Shown: one piece after another, positions 27,387-37,312 of the stretch
How positions within the stretch are numbered: position 1 is the stretch's first letter
How the letters are laid out: each line of letters opens with the position of its first letter
Origin: Paraflavitalea sp. CAU 1676
Lineage (GTDB): Bacteria; Bacteroidota; Bacteroidia; Chitinophagales; Chitinophagaceae
Assembly (NCBI RefSeq): GCF_029223285.1
Contig: NZ_JARHUJ010000004.1
Span: forward strand, 310,001 to 374,000
DNA length: 64,000 nt
Reading direction: 5' to 3'
Program-made: the position numbers and the translations under genes
The notes under the pieces: model-generated
What the model was told of the DNA's origin: nothing
What the model saw: the letters and a program-made list of their open reading frames with translations, nothing else
Database searches by the model: none

Positions 27387-27935
27387 ATGCATGAGGAATA
27401 CACATACCGGCTATTTCAACAGGCCTTCAATGAACACTATGAGGCTTTGTGCAAGTATGCCTTTACACTGGTAAAGGATCGGGAAGCGTGTGAGGATATC
27501 GTGCAGGAAACCTTTCTGCGCGTGTGGGAGAAGAAAAAGGAACTCATCGGTACCGATGGGCTGAACTTCTATATGTTCCGGGCTGTACGTAATAACTGCT
27601 TAAGTTACCTGGAACAACGACAAAAGCATGCGGTCAGTGAATTGAGAAGCGTGGATCTGGCCGATGCTCCTGGCGAAACCAATCGGGAAAAGGAGAGCGG
27701 TAAAGACTACCAGACATTACTCAATGAAGCGATCGAAAACCTGCCGCCCAAATGCCGGGAGGTATTCGTTCTGAGCCGTGTGAGTGATCTATCCTACCAG
27801 CAGATCAGCGATACACTGGATATCTCTGTGAAAACGGTAGAGAACCATATGGGCAAGGCTTTACGAATATTGCGGTCCTTCGTCCGTAGTAAACAGGTCT
27901 GCCTGGCCCCCCTTGTTTTGTTAACCTTTTATTGA
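27387..27935 (+). CDS. ECF sigma-70 family RNA polymerase sigma factor
   Basis: A 182-residue ECF sigma factor: region 2 at about 12-80 (ACEDIVQETFLRVWEKKKEL) and region 4 at about 115-170 (LPPKCREVFVLSRVSDLSYQQISDTL and SVKTVENHMGKAL). The C-terminus is short and hydrophobic (CLAPLVLLTFY). It is first in the operon sigma-FecR-TonB receptor-DUF4249 and diverges from the orphan SusD. It is expected to be held by the FecR protein encoded next and released when the receptor is loaded. Confidence 0.94.
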   Translation: MHEEYTYRLFQQAFNEHYEALCKYAFTLVKDREACEDIVQETFLRVWEKKKELIGTDGLNFYMFRAVRNNCLSYLEQRQKHAVSELRSVDLADAPGETNREKESGKDYQTLLNEAIENLPPKCREVFVLSRVSDLSYQQISDTLDISVKTVENHMGKALRILRSFVRSKQVCLAPLVLLTFY

Positions 27936-27986
27936 TGGAATAGGGGTTTATCTGTTTTTTAAGTTATATATGAATACGTGCATCCA

Positions 27987-29078
27987 ATGACCTCAGAAGA
28001 TCATAAAATGGAACTCATTGCCAAAGTGCTTAGCGGCCGGGCCTCGGCTGCCGAGCAGGAGCAATTGCAACAATGGCTGGCAGACCCCGCCCACCGGGAG
28101 GAGTATGAAGAATTGGCCATTATCTGGCAGGAGAGTCTCCGCCTCACAGCCTCACAATCATTTGATAAAGAGGCTGGTTGGGCCAAATTGGCCGCCAAAG
28201 TGAATCAGTCGGAGATCGCACAGGAAGATGCCGGAACGATCACCACAATTACCGCCTCCAGCCCAACGATCGTCATGCAGCCCCTCGTGGATAACGAACC
28301 GATGCTGCAACCAGATAACCGTACTATACAAAGCCGGGATACTTCTGCCATCCAACGGCTAAAATGGCCGTTGGCTATTGCTGCTGCTGTGATGATTGCC
28401 GCTTTGCTTGGCTGGATACTCTGGAGCCGAACCACTAACGGGCCCTGGCAGGAAACGGTGGCAGCCAGCAATACTTCCATTCGCCTGTCCGATGGCACGA
28501 TGGTTAGGCTCCGGAAGGGAGCATCTTTACAATACCGGGATAACTTCGACGGAGCCGAACGACATGTAAAGTTGTCGGGCGAGGCATTCTTTGACGTGCA
28601 CCACGATGAAGCCCATCCATTCGTCATTACAACCGGCCAGGCCGCCATTAAAGTATTGGGTACCTCATTTCTCGTGAATACCTCCGATCGTAAAGATGAA
28701 GTGATTGTAGTGACTGGCCGGGTAAGGATTGCCAGCATAAGCAATACAGGCAACCGCGTCGAGATCGGTGCAGGGCAACGTGCCTTACTTCAGCAGGAAG
28801 AATTTGTTCAAACACCCGTAACAGATTCCAATTTCATCGCCTGGAATACCGGTTTGATCGAGTTCAGGGACAAACCCCTGGAACAAGCGCTGGAAGACCT
28901 GTCAAACCTTTATGTAATACCTATTGAGCTTGATACCCATAACATTGTACCCGACTCCCTCGTCATTACGGCCCGGTTTAATAACCTCAGCCTCGAGCAG
29001 GCCCTCGGAGAGGTAGCGCTCATCACCGGGCTAAGCATGAAAAAAGAAAACAGTAAAATCCTTTTTTATATGAAATAA
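27987..29078 (+). CDS. FecR-family anti-sigma factor
   Basis: About 363 residues from ATG 27987 (GTG 27978 is also in frame). Residues 1-70 are the cytoplasmic sigma-binding helices (KVLSGRASAAEQEQLQQWL), a membrane helix lies at about 125-145 (WPLAIAAAVMIAALLGWIL), the FecR domain at about 160-255 (AERHVKLSGEAFFDVHHDE), and a C-terminal DUF4974 domain at about 285-363 (LEFRDKPLEQALEDLSNLY-like). It follows the sigma gene by 51 bp and precedes the receptor whose N-terminus is STN-like. Confidence 0.94.
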   Translation: MTSEDHKMELIAKVLSGRASAAEQEQLQQWLADPAHREEYEELAIIWQESLRLTASQSFDKEAGWAKLAAKVNQSEIAQEDAGTITTITASSPTIVMQPLVDNEPMLQPDNRTIQSRDTSAIQRLKWPLAIAAAVMIAALLGWILWSRTTNGPWQETVAASNTSIRLSDGTMVRLRKGASLQYRDNFDGAERHVKLSGEAFFDVHHDEAHPFVITTGQAAIKVLGTSFLVNTSDRKDEVIVVTGRVRIASISNTGNRVEIGAGQRALLQQEEFVQTPVTDSNFIAWNTGLIEFRDKPLEQALEDLSNLYVIPIELDTHNIVPDSLVITARFNNLSLEQALGEVALITGLSMKKENSKILFYMK

Positions 29079-29143
29079 ATAGTTCCTTTGTCGGGCCCGC
29101 AGGGCGCCCCAACCATCAACTAGCACAGGAAAGGAACTTTGGT

Positions 29144-31723
29144 ATGAAAAGAGCACTTGGCTTAATGGCCTTGTTTTGCTGGTCTATTTTTATTGCGCAA
29201 GCGCAAAAACTGTCATTTGCATCCAGGCCCTATTCACCTCCTTTTCACAAAGCTTCTGTAAAAGATTTCCTCGATCAGCTCAATGCCAGCGGACAACTCT
29301 TCGTAGAATATTCCTCCAACCATCTCGATACCGGTAAAATTATTATCCTGCAAGGTGCTCCGTCAACATTAGGAGCCGTACTACAACAGGTATTGAGCGG
29401 ACAAAAAGTAAGCTTGTTGGAAAGGAACAATAAAATAATCCTTGTACCAGCAGCAACGCCGCTGCCCGACGATTTTCTGCTTTCCTACTTTGCGGTTTTC
29501 GGATTGATAAAAGAAGAAGTAAGTGGTGAACCGCTTGCCGACGCCACCATCTGGCAGCCTGCACTGCAAAAAGGAGCGCTCTCCAACACCTATGGTCACT
29601 ATACCTTATTGCTGCCGGCTGGCCGCCAAACGCTTTTCGTTTCCTATGCAGGCTACCATCCACGACGCCTCGATTTTGACCTGCATGAAAATACCCGTTT
29701 CGACCTAACCCTCGAACCGAGGACCGAAATATCAGAAGTGACAGTTACTGCCGACGGAAAGAACAGCCGCAAAGGAGATAACCTGGTAGGATTAACTGAA
29801 AACGTACAGGATATGTTCCTGGGAGAACCAGATGTAATCCGTTCACTGTACCTGCAGCCCGGTGTTAAGAATACGCCCGAAATCACCAATGGGCTCCTCG
29901 TGCGTGGTGGCAGCCCCGACCAGAATGTATTCCTGCTCGATGGTAACAAAATTTTTAATCCAACACACCTCCTCGGTACCCTGTTTATCATCAATCGTAC
30001 ATCCGTAAAATCACTGCATCTTTACAAAAACAATTTCCCTTCGCAATACGGTGGAGGACTATCGTCGGTGATCGATGTGATCACCAAAGACGGCAATATG
30101 AAGCAGTGGAAAGGCGAAGCGAATGCGGGCGTGCTGGCAGGTTCCGTCACCCTGGAAGGACCTGTAAAAAAAGATAAATCGGCAATCATAGTGTCTTTCC
30201 GGCATAGCTGGATCAATCCCATGTTGCGGGCGATGAATGCCGGTATCAGTGTAAACTTTTATGACCTCCATGCCAAGTTTACACAATGGGTCGGTAAGAA
30301 GGATAAATTGACGGTGGATGTTTATGCCGGGCAGGATGAGCTTACCCTTCACCGTGATTATACCAACAACCTCCAAAGCTGGGGCAACAGAACGGCATCC
30401 CTCGCCTGGAACAGGTTATTGGGCCCCAAGGCCTTCCTTTCATCCTCCGTCAACTACAGCCGTTACCAGAATATTGCAGGTTTCCGGTATAACCTTTATG
30501 ACAGTACCGGGGCCTCTATGCAGAATCGGGTATACAATACTTATTCTTCCATTCAACAGGTCAATGGCCAGACCAAACTTGAATTTACTGCTACCAACAA
30601 TTGGAGGGTGGTTACCGGCTTCAAAGCCAACTTCACCAAAGTGAGGCCCTTCGACTCCAATATCGCCACCGACTTCTTTGATAAACCGGAAGACTTCTCC
30701 GACTTCCCGCCAATAGCATTTCGTGAACTGGTGTATTACCTCGAACACGAGATCAGGCCCGGTAAAAGACTTTTTATACGCCCGGGGATTCACCTGTCGC
30801 ACTTTACCAACAACGGTTATTCGTATACCTCCTGGCAGCCGCGATTCTATGGCAGCTACAGGCTGGGTAAGCAACATCAACTCAACCTGGCGTACAGCCA
30901 CATGACACAATACCTGCATCTCGTTACCAATCCATACCTTGGCATCAACGGCGACGCCTGGGTGCCCAGTACCAAAATGCTGAGCCCGGAAGAGTGCGAT
31001 ATGATCAACCTGGGTTACACATACCGGGGCAGGAAAAAGCTGGTCGTCACGGGCGAGGTTTACTACAAACAGCTCCGAAATGTTACCAACTATGTTGAAG
31101 GGAAGAACCTTTTCCTGAATACGGCCGATTGGGAGCAGAACGTACAGTCGGGCAAGGGCTGGTGTTATGGGTTGGAAGTGAAACTGGAGAAAACAGCTCC
31201 CAGGTGGTACCTGCAGGCGGGTTATACCTTATCGTGGAACTGGCGCAGGTTTGCCGGTATCAACAACGACGAAAAATTTCCTTTTAAATACGACCGGAGG
31301 CATTCACTCAATGCTGGTGTCACTTATCGGCACAACAACCATTGGAACTTCTCTACCCTCTGGACATTTTCAACCGGCAATGTGTTCACCATGCCCGATC
31401 GGGGTTATCCCGATTTCGATGATGCACAGCAGATATTCAATCCTTTGTCGCCCAAAGAATACCGGTTGATCTACCACTCGTCGATGGTGAACCAGTATCG
31501 TACGCTTCCTTATCACCGTCTCGATGTAGCTACAACCTTTACCATGCAGCACACTGCCAGGCTGGTGTCGCGCATCTCGGCCGGTATATACAATGTATAT
31601 GGATCACCCAACCAGTATGTTTACGATCTCGAAGGAACCTTCGGAAAACGCTCGCTGGTAGTAACCACCAAATACCAGTTCTTTAAAATAACCCCCTATA
31701 TATCTTATACGTTTGCTTTTTAA
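29144..31723 (+). CDS. TonB-dependent receptor with STN-like and carboxypeptidase-regulatory domains
   Basis: An 859-residue outer-membrane receptor: signal peptide (1-20, ending AQAQ), STN-like signalling domain (about 30-105), carboxypeptidase-regulatory-like domain (about 120-195), plug (about 205-315, with NGLLVRGGSPDQNVFLLDG and FPSQYGGGLSSVIDV), then a 22-strand-type barrel ending in TFAF. It is shorter than SusC proteins and lacks the SusC linker, so it is a signalling receptor of the FecA type rather than SusC. It is the third gene of the sigma-FecR operon. The next gene, 3 bp away, is DUF4249, the usual partner of this receptor class. Substrate unknown. Confidence 0.92.
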   Translation: MKRALGLMALFCWSIFIAQAQKLSFASRPYSPPFHKASVKDFLDQLNASGQLFVEYSSNHLDTGKIIILQGAPSTLGAVLQQVLSGQKVSLLERNNKIILVPAATPLPDDFLLSYFAVFGLIKEEVSGEPLADATIWQPALQKGALSNTYGHYTLLLPAGRQTLFVSYAGYHPRRLDFDLHENTRFDLTLEPRTEISEVTVTADGKNSRKGDNLVGLTENVQDMFLGEPDVIRSLYLQPGVKNTPEITNGLLVRGGSPDQNVFLLDGNKIFNPTHLLGTLFIINRTSVKSLHLYKNNFPSQYGGGLSSVIDVITKDGNMKQWKGEANAGVLAGSVTLEGPVKKDKSAIIVSFRHSWINPMLRAMNAGISVNFYDLHAKFTQWVGKKDKLTVDVYAGQDELTLHRDYTNNLQSWGNRTASLAWNRLLGPKAFLSSSVNYSRYQNIAGFRYNLYDSTGASMQNRVYNTYSSIQQVNGQTKLEFTATNNWRVVTGFKANFTKVRPFDSNIATDFFDKPEDFSDFPPIAFRELVYYLEHEIRPGKRLFIRPGIHLSHFTNNGYSYTSWQPRFYGSYRLGKQHQLNLAYSHMTQYLHLVTNPYLGINGDAWVPSTKMLSPEECDMINLGYTYRGRKKLVVTGEVYYKQLRNVTNYVEGKNLFLNTADWEQNVQSGKGWCYGLEVKLEKTAPRWYLQAGYTLSWNWRRFAGINNDEKFPFKYDRRHSLNAGVTYRHNNHWNFSTLWTFSTGNVFTMPDRGYPDFDDAQQIFNPLSPKEYRLIYHSSMVNQYRTLPYHRLDVATTFTMQHTARLVSRISAGIYNVYGSPNQYVYDLEGTFGKRSLVVTTKYQFFKITPYISYTFAF

Positions 31724-31726
31724 AAT

Positions 31727-32809
31727 ATGAAATCAGAACAATCCGCATATCGCGCAATTATTCCTCCGCCGCTAAGGTGGATGGGGATCGTTACTGCAAT
31801 ACTGTGGATGCTGGGAAACACTGCCTGTAAAAAAGGTTTTACTTCTGATCAGTTTGAAGACGATCACCTGGTGGTGCTGGCCGAAATATCGGCGGGCGAT
31901 TCGGTCAGGATACCAGTGGGCAAAACTATCCGGGTGGGTAATGGTAACCTGCTCAAGTTCGAAAGAGTGAATGACGCTACCGTTACGCTGAAAGAGGAGA
32001 ATACGCGCACCTGGCTATTACAGCCCAGCTATGCCTGGCAATATGCCAACAATCCGACCTCTGTATTTACCAACAGGAAGCGGTATAAGTCCAACACTAC
32101 TTATTCTATCGAGATAAGTCACCCCACCATGGGCACGGCCACCGGTACCACCCATATCCCTCCGTTGCCTAAATGGAATTCAATAGATACTGTATCGCAA
32201 GTGCATGAAACAAGGAATGCATTGGCCGTGACCGTCAATTTTCAGGATGCCGCCGACAAAGACGATTATTATATCGTAGAAGGCGTTAAGGAGCTGTTGA
32301 AGCCCGGTAAATACTTTATTTACCAGGGAGTGAAGTACGACTATTATACCAATCAGGGCAAAACCCTTTATGAACAGGTAAAGAATACACCGGGGGTAAT
32401 ATTGCGCAACGATACGGTCTCGATCAACAAGTTCCTCCGGCTCGAATTGTTCACGGAAGATCCTGCAACGGAGAACGCGCGCTTCGAAAACCTGCACAAC
32501 CCTTTTCGCCGGCTTTTCTTAACGGATAAGAGTTTCAATGGACAATCCTATACCTTTAAATTTTATGTAGACAAACAATTCTTCATCGCCACCGAACCTT
32601 TCCAGAAAGGCCGTGTCCGCATTCAGTTCAAAGCGGTTAGTAAGGAACTGTTCGACTACCTGCTCGACTACGAGAAATACAAGACCGATTTTGGTGCCAT
32701 TCCGGCCAACCAGCTTCCTTCCCCAACAGGCAATATCAAAAATGGCCTGGGCATCCTTGGCGGATCGGCGAGACGCGAACGGATTTACTATTTCGATACG
32801 CTCTGGTAG
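31727..32809 (+). CDS. DUF4249-family lipoprotein
   Basis: A 360-residue protein with a long signal segment (residues about 14-34, Cys 34 in NTAC). The body matches DUF4249: VVLAEISAGDSVRIPVGKT near the start, YSIEISHPTMGTATGTTHIP in the middle, and a C-terminal strand-rich region with RRLFLTDKSFNGQSYTF. DUF4249 genes regularly follow TonB receptors of this type and the protein probably helps the receptor at the cell surface, like SusD does for SusC. It ends the operon. Confidence 0.85.
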   Translation: MKSEQSAYRAIIPPPLRWMGIVTAILWMLGNTACKKGFTSDQFEDDHLVVLAEISAGDSVRIPVGKTIRVGNGNLLKFERVNDATVTLKEENTRTWLLQPSYAWQYANNPTSVFTNRKRYKSNTTYSIEISHPTMGTATGTTHIPPLPKWNSIDTVSQVHETRNALAVTVNFQDAADKDDYYIVEGVKELLKPGKYFIYQGVKYDYYTNQGKTLYEQVKNTPGVILRNDTVSINKFLRLELFTEDPATENARFENLHNPFRRLFLTDKSFNGQSYTFKFYVDKQFFIATEPFQKGRVRIQFKAVSKELFDYLLDYEKYKTDFGAIPANQLPSPTGNIKNGLGILGGSARRERIYYFDTLW

Positions 32810-32946
32810 CAACGCCACGCTATGGAGAAATCCTGCCCCGCCTGCTGGTATTGCACAGGCGGAAATTATTTTCCGGCAAAGAAATAGGGGTTTCTGATTA
32901 TTTCCGGTTTTACTACGGTAAGTGCCAAAATGCTTATCGAGGAAAT

Positions 32947-33810
32947 ATGAGCTATTCCCAGCTGTCGACAGTTGCCGGAGTTATTCCAGGTGTAAAGATG
33001 CAGGTAGTATTGCCCAGCCCTAAAGAGCTGAAGGTTTCGGCTGTGATCATCACTTTCAATGAAGAAAAGATCATCCGTAAAACATTGGCGAAACTGGACT
33101 GGTGCGATGAGATCGTTATTGTGGACAGTTACAGCACCGACAATACGGTAGCCATCTGCCAGGAGTTCGGTTGCGATGTCTATTCCCGTACATTTGATGG
33201 GTATGGTACACAAAAACAATTTGCCATAGCCCGGGCTACCAACGACTGGGTGCTTTGTATCGATGCCGACGAGATCCCGACCGACGAACTGATCGCAGAG
33301 ATCAGGAGTATCAGTCCGGATACCAACTACGCGGGTTTTTCCTTTCCCATGAACATGGTCTTTCTCGACAAAGAGTTCCATCACGGAAAAGAAAGCGGAC
33401 GACATTTCCTCCGCTTGTTCAATCGCCGCATGGGCGGCGTAACGGCCGAAAGAGTGCACGAAAGCTTCCGGGTTGAGGGAGCGGTGAAAAAACTGCAACA
33501 CACCATCCTGCATTTTAGTTACACCGGCATACATCAGTGTATCGAAAAATTAAATAAGTATTCCACGCTGTCTGCGGAGATATCCTATGGTAAAGGCAAA
33601 AAGAAATCGGCATTGGCTGTATTGTTCGGCCTGCCTTTCAATTTCGTCAAATATTATCTGCTTGAGCGCAATTGCCTCAACGGCATGAAAGGTTTTTACT
33701 GGTCGGTCTTTGCTACTTACTATCACTTTCTGAAATACGTAAAGTTGAAAGAGCTGCATAGAACCACGAAGCTGCCGGTTTTAGATCCGGAAGCAATGAT
33801 TGCCCGATGA
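32947..33810 (+). CDS. Glycosyltransferase family 2 (WaaE/KdtX-like)
   Basis: A GT2 enzyme of about 287 residues: SAVIITFNEEKIIRKTL (31-47), IVDSYSTDNT (58-67), and the DAD-type metal motif DADE (106-109). The pattern DEIVIVDSYSTDNT plus a C-terminal half with FNFVKYYLLERNCLNG and FLKYVKLKEL is like WaaE, which adds a sugar to lipopolysaccharide core. ATG 32947 is preferred (GAGGAAAT precedes it); ATG 32998 is an alternative start. It begins a run of surface-polysaccharide genes. Confidence 0.9.
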   Translation: MSYSQLSTVAGVIPGVKMQVVLPSPKELKVSAVIITFNEEKIIRKTLAKLDWCDEIVIVDSYSTDNTVAICQEFGCDVYSRTFDGYGTQKQFAIARATNDWVLCIDADEIPTDELIAEIRSISPDTNYAGFSFPMNMVFLDKEFHHGKESGRHFLRLFNRRMGGVTAERVHESFRVEGAVKKLQHTILHFSYTGIHQCIEKLNKYSTLSAEISYGKGKKKSALAVLFGLPFNFVKYYLLERNCLNGMKGFYWSVFATYYHFLKYVKLKELHRTTKLPVLDPEAMIAR

Positions 33811-33841
33811 CTGAATCCTTAACTGTTCTCTCAAACTTCCC

Positions 33842-34552
33842 ATGGTGCCGACCCCTTCGTATCCTTTGCGCGTTTTGATGTATCACAAGATCAGTGCCGA
33901 CGGACAAACTGATATGCTCACTGTACCGGTCAGGGACCTCGAGTGGCAACTGCATCATCTGCGGCAGGAAGGATACAGGACGATCTCACTGAGTCAATTG
34001 GTAAACCATCTCCGGCAGGGAACCCCTTTGCCGGAGAAACCCTTGCTCATCACCTTCGATGACGGATATCTCGACAATTTTACCAACGCTTATCCCGTCT
34101 TCCGGCAATTGGGTATGAAGGCTAATATCTTTCTCGTGCCTTCATTCATCGACACCGATACGTACCTCGGTGTAAACGATCTGAAGGCCATGGACCCGTC
34201 GCTGATCGAGTTTGGTTTACATTCCTTCGACCATGTCAATTACCGCGACCTTTCAAAAGACGCCGTGCTGGCCGATCTCGATAAGTGTAAAAAGGGCCTG
34301 ACAGAAAAAGGGATCGCTTTTCAACCCTGCCTGGCATTTCCGTTTGGCGCCTGGCCCAAAAAAGGAGCAGCCAGTCAGGCATTTTTCGATGCATTGGCCG
34401 AGCAGAAACTCTCGGCCGCATTCCGTATAGGTAACCGACTGAACCGCTTGCCGCTGAAAGAACCCTTGTTGATCGAGCGTCTCGATATCAGGGGCGGCAT
34501 TACCCAAAAAAAATTCACCCGGCTTGTACGCAAAGGCAAGAGCCTCTTCTGA
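33842..34552 (+). CDS. Polysaccharide deacetylase (NodB-type, CE4)
   Basis: A 236-residue CE4-type deacetylase. Metal and catalytic motifs are visible: MYHKIS (13-18), TFDDGY with D73 and D74 (71-76), and HSFDH with metal-binding H127 and H131. No signal peptide is present, so it may act in the cytoplasm or at the membrane on a lipid-linked sugar rather than on finished polysaccharide. It lies 31 bp after the GT2 gene and 12 bp before the GT25 gene, so the three genes probably form one transcript modifying lipopolysaccharide or another envelope glycan. Confidence 0.9.
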   Translation: MVPTPSYPLRVLMYHKISADGQTDMLTVPVRDLEWQLHHLRQEGYRTISLSQLVNHLRQGTPLPEKPLLITFDDGYLDNFTNAYPVFRQLGMKANIFLVPSFIDTDTYLGVNDLKAMDPSLIEFGLHSFDHVNYRDLSKDAVLADLDKCKKGLTEKGIAFQPCLAFPFGAWPKKGAASQAFFDALAEQKLSAAFRIGNRLNRLPLKEPLLIERLDIRGGITQKKFTRLVRKGKSLF

Positions 34553-34564
34553 TAAAATATACCC

Positions 34565-35326
34565 ATGCAAAACAGGTTTAGTACAATCAATGCCTGGTTC
34601 GATAAGATCTATATCCTCACACTCGAACGGTTGACGGATAGAATAGCGCTTTTTAAACAGGAGCTGGAAGGATTGAACTATGAGGTATTTTATGGAGTGG
34701 ATAAAGAGACCATCAGCCTGCAATCGATGAAAGCGGATGGAATATATAACGATGTGGCCTACAGAAATATCTACTCAAAAAGAGCCGATATGAGTGCAGG
34801 TATGTTCTGCTGCTCGCTGGGACATGTCAAAATGTATGAGTCCATACTTGCCCACGGATATGATCGCGTGCTCATCCTGGAAGATGACGCTTTTCCGGTC
34901 AATGAAAACCTTTCTCTGTTTCCAGCCATTACAGAAGCGTTGCCCAATGACTGGGAGGTATTTTACCTCGGGTATGAAGGCAACGAAACATTTGGCTGGC
35001 AACAAAAGATCAAGCGACTGCTTTATATGAGCTTCCCATCGCACGCGTCCCTGCATCTGTCCAGAAAGATCTATTCTAATTATTACCCACGCCCTCTTTC
35101 TGCACAAATAGCCCGTGCAGGTTTTCATGATTGCACCCACGCCTATGCGGTAACCCGCGAAGGAGCCAGGAAACTCCTGCAAAAGCAAACACCGGTATTC
35201 TACAACGCCGATAACCTGCTGGCATTTGCCATTGCCAACGACGAACTACGGGGATATATCAGCAGGCCAAAATTGTTTAACCAGCGAACGGCGTTTGTGC
35301 ATACCATGCATTCCCTAACCTCCTGA
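34565..35326 (+). CDS. Glycosyltransferase family 25
   Basis: A 253-residue GT25 enzyme, the family that adds galactose or glucose to lipooligosaccharide. Signatures: YILTLERLTDRI (16-27), CCSLGHVKMYE (82-92, equivalent to the GCxLSH motif) and LEDDAF (105-110), the metal/nucleotide-sugar site. It is the third gene of the GT2 / deacetylase / GT25 group. Acceptor is unknown. Confidence 0.9.
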   Translation: MQNRFSTINAWFDKIYILTLERLTDRIALFKQELEGLNYEVFYGVDKETISLQSMKADGIYNDVAYRNIYSKRADMSAGMFCCSLGHVKMYESILAHGYDRVLILEDDAFPVNENLSLFPAITEALPNDWEVFYLGYEGNETFGWQQKIKRLLYMSFPSHASLHLSRKIYSNYYPRPLSAQIARAGFHDCTHAYAVTREGARKLLQKQTPVFYNADNLLAFAIANDELRGYISRPKLFNQRTAFVHTMHSLTS

Positions 35327-35471
35327 TGCAGCGGTTCATACTATTCAATAAGTGTTTTGGGTGTTGATAATCAGGCTGTAATGAGTGGTTTTCAACCATT
35401 TATGCTTATTTATCCCCACCTGCTGGCAAACTCAAGTGATTTGGAGTATTTTGTCGGCAAATCCGGTTCCA

Positions 35472-37091
35472 GTGAAAAAACTACTAATCCCCTGCCTGCT
35501 GGCAGTCATGACTCAATCCGTGTGGGCACAACCCAAGCCGCCCACAGCTATCGACACTACCAATGGGCTGAAGTTCCAAAAAGAGAATGTGATCAATGCC
35601 AACACGATCATTAAGATCGAGAACCTGGGCATAAACATAAATTCCGATTTGCCGGAATTGAGACCCACGATCTCGGCTGATGGCAACCTGCTATTCTTTA
35701 TTTGTGAAAACCATCCGGCCAATACCAAGTACAACTCTATTCCAAATTCGCAAGATATTTGGTATTCCGAACGCGACAGCCTGGGTAAGTGGAGTGAAGC
35801 ACGCCACCTCAAATCACCACTCAATACTGCGCATTACAATGCCGTTTATTGGATATCGCCCGATAAGAACAGGATACTGATCCGCGGTGCATTTATCGAT
35901 GGTGGTTATCACGGAAAGGGCGTAAGCCTTAGTTACCGCAAGGAAAATGGCCGCTGGAGTGAACCACAGATGCTGTACATCAAGAATTATGAAAAGTACG
36001 ACCGGGGCCTGCTGTCGGGCGCAACCATGACGCACGATGCGCGTACCCTGTTGCTGTATATGACGCCCGATAAAGGCAGTAGCCTCAACGACCTCTTCGT
36101 TTGTTTCCTGCAGGACGATGGTTCCTGGTCCGAACCCAAGACCCTGGGAAAACAGATCAGCCTGCCCGGTTACGATGAAATGACACCCTATGTAGCCGCA
36201 GATGGCGTTACCATGTACTTCAGCAGCAACCGCCCCGGCGGACTGGGAGATAATGATATTTACATGACCAGGCGCCTCGATAAATCCTGGCAAAAGTGGA
36301 GCGAACCCGTTAACCTGGGTGCCCCCATCAATACGAACGGCTGGGATGCTTTCTTTACCCTCGATGCTGGTGGTGAATATGCCTATCTCACCACGAATGA
36401 GAATACCTATGGCGAAAGCGATATCGTGCGGGTAAAATTATTGGAGAAGGAAAAGCCAAATCCTGTGATCCTGGTGAGTGGCAATGTATACAACCAGAAA
36501 ACAAAACAACCGCTCAGCGCCTCTTTGTTATATGAAACCCTGCCCGACGGAGCTCCTGCCGGCAACGGCGTGAGCAGCCCTACGGATGGCGCGTTCAAGA
36601 TCGTATTACCCTATGACAAGAACTACCTCATCAGGGCAACCGCCGATAAATTCTTCGCAGTGTCGGAAAACCTGAACCTCGATTCAATGATCAAGGCAGG
36701 GTATAAGGAAATTCATAAGGACCTTTACCTGGTGCCCATTGAAATTGGCCAGGTGGTACGACTGAATAATGTGTTCTTCGACTTCGATAAGTGGAACCTG
36801 CGTCCCGAATCGTTTGTTGAGTTGAACAGGGTAGTGACCTTGCTGAAGGAAAACCCGTCGATCGAGATCGAAATGAGTGCCCACACCGATAGTTACGGTA
36901 CCGACGAGTACAACTTCAAGTTGAGTGATAATCGTGCTAAATCGGTGCGTGAATATATCATATCGCAGGGTATCGATCCTAAGCGGATCATATCGCAAGG
37001 ATATGGTGAGTCGAAGCCTGTAGCACCGAACGATACGGATGAGAACAGGCAATTGAACCGTCGTGTGGAATTCAAGATTTTAAAGAACTAG
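35472..37091 (+). CDS. PD40/WD40-like repeat protein with OmpA C-terminal domain
   Basis: About 539 residues from GTG 35472, which gives a clean signal peptide (KKLLIPCLLAVMTQSVWAQ); an ATG at 35385 in the same frame would add 29 unlikely residues. The middle holds PD40-type beta-propeller repeats (SADGNLLFF, SPDKNRILI, AADGVTMYFSSNRPGG, TLDAGGEYAYL), then a short carboxypeptidase-regulatory-like domain, then an OmpA domain (VFFDFDKWNL, HTDSYGTDEYN, LSDNRAKSV and NRRVEF) that binds peptidoglycan. It probably links outer membrane and cell wall. Its relation to the three glycan genes upstream is unclear; a large hairpin follows it. Confidence 0.9.
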   Translation: MKKLLIPCLLAVMTQSVWAQPKPPTAIDTTNGLKFQKENVINANTIIKIENLGININSDLPELRPTISADGNLLFFICENHPANTKYNSIPNSQDIWYSERDSLGKWSEARHLKSPLNTAHYNAVYWISPDKNRILIRGAFIDGGYHGKGVSLSYRKENGRWSEPQMLYIKNYEKYDRGLLSGATMTHDARTLLLYMTPDKGSSLNDLFVCFLQDDGSWSEPKTLGKQISLPGYDEMTPYVAADGVTMYFSSNRPGGLGDNDIYMTRRLDKSWQKWSEPVNLGAPINTNGWDAFFTLDAGGEYAYLTTNENTYGESDIVRVKLLEKEKPNPVILVSGNVYNQKTKQPLSASLLYETLPDGAPAGNGVSSPTDGAFKIVLPYDKNYLIRATADKFFAVSENLNLDSMIKAGYKEIHKDLYLVPIEIGQVVRLNNVFFDFDKWNLRPESFVELNRVVTLLKENPSIEIEMSAHTDSYGTDEYNFKLSDNRAKSVREYIISQGIDPKRIISQGYGESKPVAPNDTDENRQLNRRVEFKILKN

Positions 37092-37163
37092 GCAATTGAT
37101 CAGCCGGAGGCCAAATACCTCCTGGCTGATCTCATACCGTCTTTCAGCTGCATGTTCATACAA

Positions 37164-37229
37164 GAGGTTGTCTTTTAGCTAAGTGGCCCAAACCCGGCCT
37201 GATGATTAGCTTAAAAGGCAACCTCTCTC
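37164..37229. terminator. Large hairpin between convergent genes
   Basis: GAGGTTGTCTTTTAGCTAA (37164-37182) pairs with TTAGCTTAAAAGGCAACCTC (37206-37225), a near-perfect 19-bp stem, with a GGCC/GGCC stem in the loop. The plus-strand tail is CTCGTTTTG. It lies between the OmpA gene (plus) and the secreted-protein gene (minus) and probably ends transcription in at least one direction. A weaker hairpin at 37098-37130 precedes it. Confidence 0.6.
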
Positions 37230-37312
37230 GTTTTGAAGGCAAACTATTTATTTACCGGAGCTTTCATGATAATTCCTTCAATCTGCGCAACTTCAATTAA
37301 ACCAGCACATGA

